Shown here in pieces: positions 61,745 to 64,000 of a stretch of 64,000 bases of DNA. A program made the position numbers and the translations under genes. This DNA comes from Sulfobacillus thermotolerans. Lineage in GTDB: Bacteria > Bacillota > Sulfobacillia > Sulfobacillales > Sulfobacillaceae. Numbering within the stretch: position 1 is the stretch's first letter; each line of letters opens with the position of its first letter. Below the pieces are notes generated by a model, which saw nothing but the letters and a program-made list of their open reading frames with translations, was not told the origin of the DNA and ran no database searches. Where the stretch lies: contig CP019454.1 of assembly GCA_002951815.1 (NCBI GenBank), forward strand, positions 1,178,001 through 1,242,000, in the 5' to 3' direction.

Positions 61745-61940
61745 TCACTCTTTGTCTTAACAAAGCGAGCCAGGTTGTGTGAGAGCTGGTGTTAAGGGGG
61801 AGTGTGCCCCACTTCGGAGCCATTCTGCGATGAGTAGAACGGGCCGGCCGTTACCCGGACGACAAGGGGCCGCGCCAAGGCGGCAACCGAGGTGGTACCG
61901 CGGATTTTATCCGTCCTCACGATGAGGGCGGTTTTTTGTT
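61745..61940 (+). ncRNA. T-box leader upstream of proBA, probable proline specifier
   Basis: The T-box antiterminator core GAGGTGGTACCGCGG (about 61889-61903) is followed by a terminator stem CCGTCCTCA/TGAGGGCGG and TTTTTT (61911-61937). The upstream part has GAGAGCTGGTG, ACTTCGGAGCC and GATGAGTAGAACGG blocks of Stem I to III. The triplet CCC (61808-61810) occupies the position of the specifier relative to the GGAGCC block, which fits tRNA-Pro. Uncharged tRNA-Pro should allow read-through into proB. Stem I looks shorter than in classical leaders. Confidence 0.85.
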
Positions 61941-61960
61941 TTCTTTGAGGAGGGTTTTCG

Positions 61961-62746
61961 GTGCGCGTTGTCGTAAAAATTGGAACGTCAAGTATTTGTG
62001 GGGACGATGGGCTTCTTATGGAAGAACGTGTCCAAGACTTAGCCCAGCAAATGGCATGGGCATGTGAGCACCATCATGAGCTGATTGTGGTGTCCTCGGG
62101 AGCCGTAGGTGCAGGAATCGGCCAAACGGGCCGCCATCCCATGGATTTAGTCGAGAAACAAGCACTCGCAGCTATTGGACAGGCTCAATTGATTCAAGCA
62201 TATCAACGCCATTTGCCGGGCATTGCAGTCGCCCAAATCCTGTTGACCCGGGCAGATCTTGAACATGGTGAAGGACGGGATAATGCCTCTAACACACTAC
62301 AGCGTTTACTGGCATGGGGCGCATTGCCCATTGTCAACGAGAACGACACGGTGACCCATGAGGAAATTCGGATTGGGGATAATGACACCTTGGCAGCTCG
62401 GGTAGCGCAGCTCGTTCATGCGGAGTTATTAGTGTTGCTTTCCGATGTTGATGGACTCTATACGGCTGACCCTCGCACATCCCCCCACGCACAGCATATT
62501 AGCCGAGTGCAATGGGTGACGGATGAAATGTTGGCACAACATGCTGTCAGTCGAGGACCGTGGGGAACAGGGGGCATGCAGACCAAATTACAGGCCGCTG
62601 CTTTGGCACAGGAGAGTCGGATACGCACCGTGCTAGCCGATAGTCGAACCCCTGACGTTCTTATGCATTTGTTGCAAGGATTACCACTGCGCGCAACCTA
62701 TTTTCTAGGCCAGGAGAATCCCGATCATATTCCTTCCATGGAATAG
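61961..62746 (+). CDS. proB: Glutamate 5-kinase without PUA domain
   Basis: 261 residues of the amino-acid kinase fold: VVKIGTSSICGDDG, VSSGAVGAGIGQTG, NENDTVTHEEIRIGDNDTLA and VLLSDVDGLYTADP are diagnostic. The C-terminal PUA domain present in the about 367-residue E. coli enzyme is absent. It catalyses the first step of proline synthesis. GTG start with GAGGAGG upstream; it lies 20 bp after the T-box terminator. Confidence 0.9.
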   Translation: MRVVVKIGTSSICGDDGLLMEERVQDLAQQMAWACEHHHELIVVSSGAVGAGIGQTGRHPMDLVEKQALAAIGQAQLIQAYQRHLPGIAVAQILLTRADLEHGEGRDNASNTLQRLLAWGALPIVNENDTVTHEEIRIGDNDTLAARVAQLVHAELLVLLSDVDGLYTADPRTSPHAQHISRVQWVTDEMLAQHAVSRGPWGTGGMQTKLQAAALAQESRIRTVLADSRTPDVLMHLLQGLPLRATYFLGQENPDHIPSME

Positions 62747-62796
62747 AAAGAACCTTGTGCAGGAGACAGACAACCAAAGATAGAGAGGAAATGGCC

Positions 62797-64000
62797 ATGT
62801 TAGAAGCGATGTTGAAAAACGCGCAAGCGGCTCAAAAAGAGTGGGCATTATCACATACGCAAGTGAGAAACGACGCCCTCGAGCAAATGATCCACCTGGT
62901 GCGCCGTGATCAAGACAAGATTCTCTCAGCTAATCGACGCGATCTGGACGCCGCTAGCGAGTTGCCTAAGGCCTTGGCTAATCGATTGGCCTTAAGCCCC
63001 GAAGGATTGTCTAAGCTGTTGCAGGGCTTAAAGGTAGTGATAGATCAACCGGATCCCTTGGGAACCGGGATGGGGCAACGTACGTTGCCTAATGGGTTGA
63101 GCATCGAGGCGATCCGAGTGCCTCTTGGCACGATTGGATTAATCTTCGAAAGTCGTCCTGGTGTAGCGATTGAAGCCGTCGCGCTTGCCCTTAAGGCAGG
63201 AAACGCGATGATTCTGCGCTCTGGTCATGAGGCAAAAGGAACCGTGGCAGCAATCGTCGCGTGTTGGCAAGAGGCGTTGACCAAGACAGGATTCCGGGCA
63301 GATCTTGTTCAACAAATTCTGGACCCGGACCGGAAGTATGTGGATGCCTTACTCCACTTGCGCGGCCTCGATCTGTTGATTCCCCGCGGAGGCCCCGCTT
63401 TGATTCAAAAAGTGGTAGCCGAGGCCACCGTTCCCGTGATTGAAACAGGCGTCGGAAATTGTCACGTATATGTCGATCGCCAAGCCGATTTGGACATGGC
63501 GGTGAACATTGTGATTAATGCCAAAGTGTCAAATCCGGCCGTGTGTAATGCAGCCGAGACGGTTTTGGTGCATCAGGATATTGCCGAACAGCTGTTGCCA
63601 GAGCTGGCTAAGGCACTGTCAGCTCAAGGCGTCCAGTTGCATGCCGATTCGCGTGCACTATCGCTTGTACCTGGAGCCGTATTGGCGACCAATGAGGATT
63701 TTGCGAAGGAATACCTTAGCTTAGACCTCGCGGTTCGCGTAGTGGCCAATATCGATGAAGCCATTGCCCATATTGAGCAATACGGTACCAAGCATTCGGA
63801 GACGATTGTGACCAATGATTACTCACAAGGCGAACGGTTTCTCAAAATGGTGGATGCGGCAGCGGTTTATATTAATGCGTCCACTAGATTTACCGACGGC
63901 TACCAATTTGGATTCGGAGGAGAAGTCGGAATCTCAACCCAGAAACTTCATGCCCGAGGGCCTATGGGATTAGAAGCGTTAACCACGTGGAAATGGGTTG
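62797..64000 (+). CDS. proA: Gamma-glutamyl phosphate reductase, 3' end outside window
   Basis: 401 codons are visible and open to the window end. GLIFESRPGVAIEAVALALKAGN-like sequence, LIPRGGPALIQKVV, VIETGVGNCHVYVD, and the catalytic Cys in NPAVCNAAETVL are all present, and the frame is intact. It converts glutamyl-5-phosphate to glutamate semialdehyde, the second step of proline synthesis. The ATG at 62797 lies 8 nt behind AGAGAGGA; an ATG at 62791 is too close. It follows proB by 50 bp and shares the T-box. Confidence 0.92.
   Translation, partial: MLEAMLKNAQAAQKEWALSHTQVRNDALEQMIHLVRRDQDKILSANRRDLDAASELPKALANRLALSPEGLSKLLQGLKVVIDQPDPLGTGMGQRTLPNGLSIEAIRVPLGTIGLIFESRPGVAIEAVALALKAGNAMILRSGHEAKGTVAAIVACWQEALTKTGFRADLVQQILDPDRKYVDALLHLRGLDLLIPRGGPALIQKVVAEATVPVIETGVGNCHVYVDRQADLDMAVNIVINAKVSNPAVCNAAETVLVHQDIAEQLLPELAKALSAQGVQLHADSRALSLVPGAVLATNEDFAKEYLSLDLAVRVVANIDEAIAHIEQYGTKHSETIVTNDYSQGERFLKMVDAAAVYINASTRFTDGYQFGFGGEVGISTQKLHARGPMGLEALTTWKWV

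Noticed and set aside
1-64000. tRNA, rRNA or CRISPR arrays
   Set aside because: I scanned for T-arm GGTTCGA contexts with CCA-like ends, rRNA blocks and regularly spaced repeats and saw none that held up. Isolated GGTTCGA hits (for example near 4803 and 42161) have no cloverleaf around them.

Overview
The window looks like about 64 kb of chromosome from an acidophilic, sulfur-oxidising, Calvin-cycle Firmicute of the Sulfobacillus type. This is an inference from gene content, not from a marker gene. The clues are phosphoribulokinase beside a class II aldolase, a complete sHdr (heterodisulfide-reductase-like) sulfur-oxidation locus with lipoate-binding proteins, a cytochrome b6-type operon, Gram-positive-style lipoproteins, strong Shine-Dalgarno sequences with many GTG/TTG starts, and a T-box leader. 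No rRNA, tRNA or CRISPR was found.

Layout. 1-1.2 kb: end of an aldolase gene and phosphoribulokinase (carbon fixation). 1.2-4.6 kb: two methyltransferases, a SHOCT membrane protein and an L,D-transpeptidase. 4.6-5.4 kb: gene-free DNA with many potential stems. 5.4-7.3 kb: small cytochrome b6 operon, including a 29-residue membrane peptide. 7.4-10.8 kb: dUTPase, acetyl-CoA synthetase and a SatP-type acetate permease. 11-17.6 kb: orphan peptide-type solute-binding lipoprotein, Rossmann protein, DUF4012 protein, anhydromuramic acid kinase and an SDR. 18-23 kb: small and hypothetical genes (thioredoxin/TPR, truncated PucR, zinc-finger protein, thioesterase, DUF2250) and a PrsA-like foldase. 23.4-26.3 kb: proton-translocating transhydrogenase pntAA-AB-B. 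26.4-30 kb: methylcitrate cycle prpC-D-B. 30-42.7 kb: GH31 glucosidase, CysQ, MurQ, a second orphan solute-binding protein, a flippase-like protein, two ABC ATPases, citramalate synthase and a fibronectin-III protein.

42.8-58.7 kb is the centrepiece: dsrE - hdrC1 - hdrB1 - hdrA - hyp - hdrB3 - etfB - etfA - membrane HdrD-like protein - lbpA1 - lbpA2 - lipoate ligase - tusA - dsrE. This matches the 'type II' sHdr arrangement. The sulfur carriers (TusA, DsrE) would deliver sulfane sulfur to the sHdr/LbpA complex, and electrons would leave through ETF and the membrane iron-sulfur protein to the quinone pool. In this genome hdrA is split by a 3,788-bp Tn552-like transposon (46160-49947). The insertion has TGTCGA/TCGACA ends and a 7-bp target duplication (CCAAGGG). 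Removing the element and one duplication copy restores an uninterrupted 354-residue HdrA. The element also carries terminator-like hairpins that should silence the downstream genes.

58.7-64 kb: a GAF protein lacking the usual catalytic cysteines, a short hypothetical protein, a PrsW-like membrane protease, PRPP synthetase (reverse strand), and a T-box leader with a probable proline (CCC) specifier ahead of proB-proA. proA runs off the end of the window.
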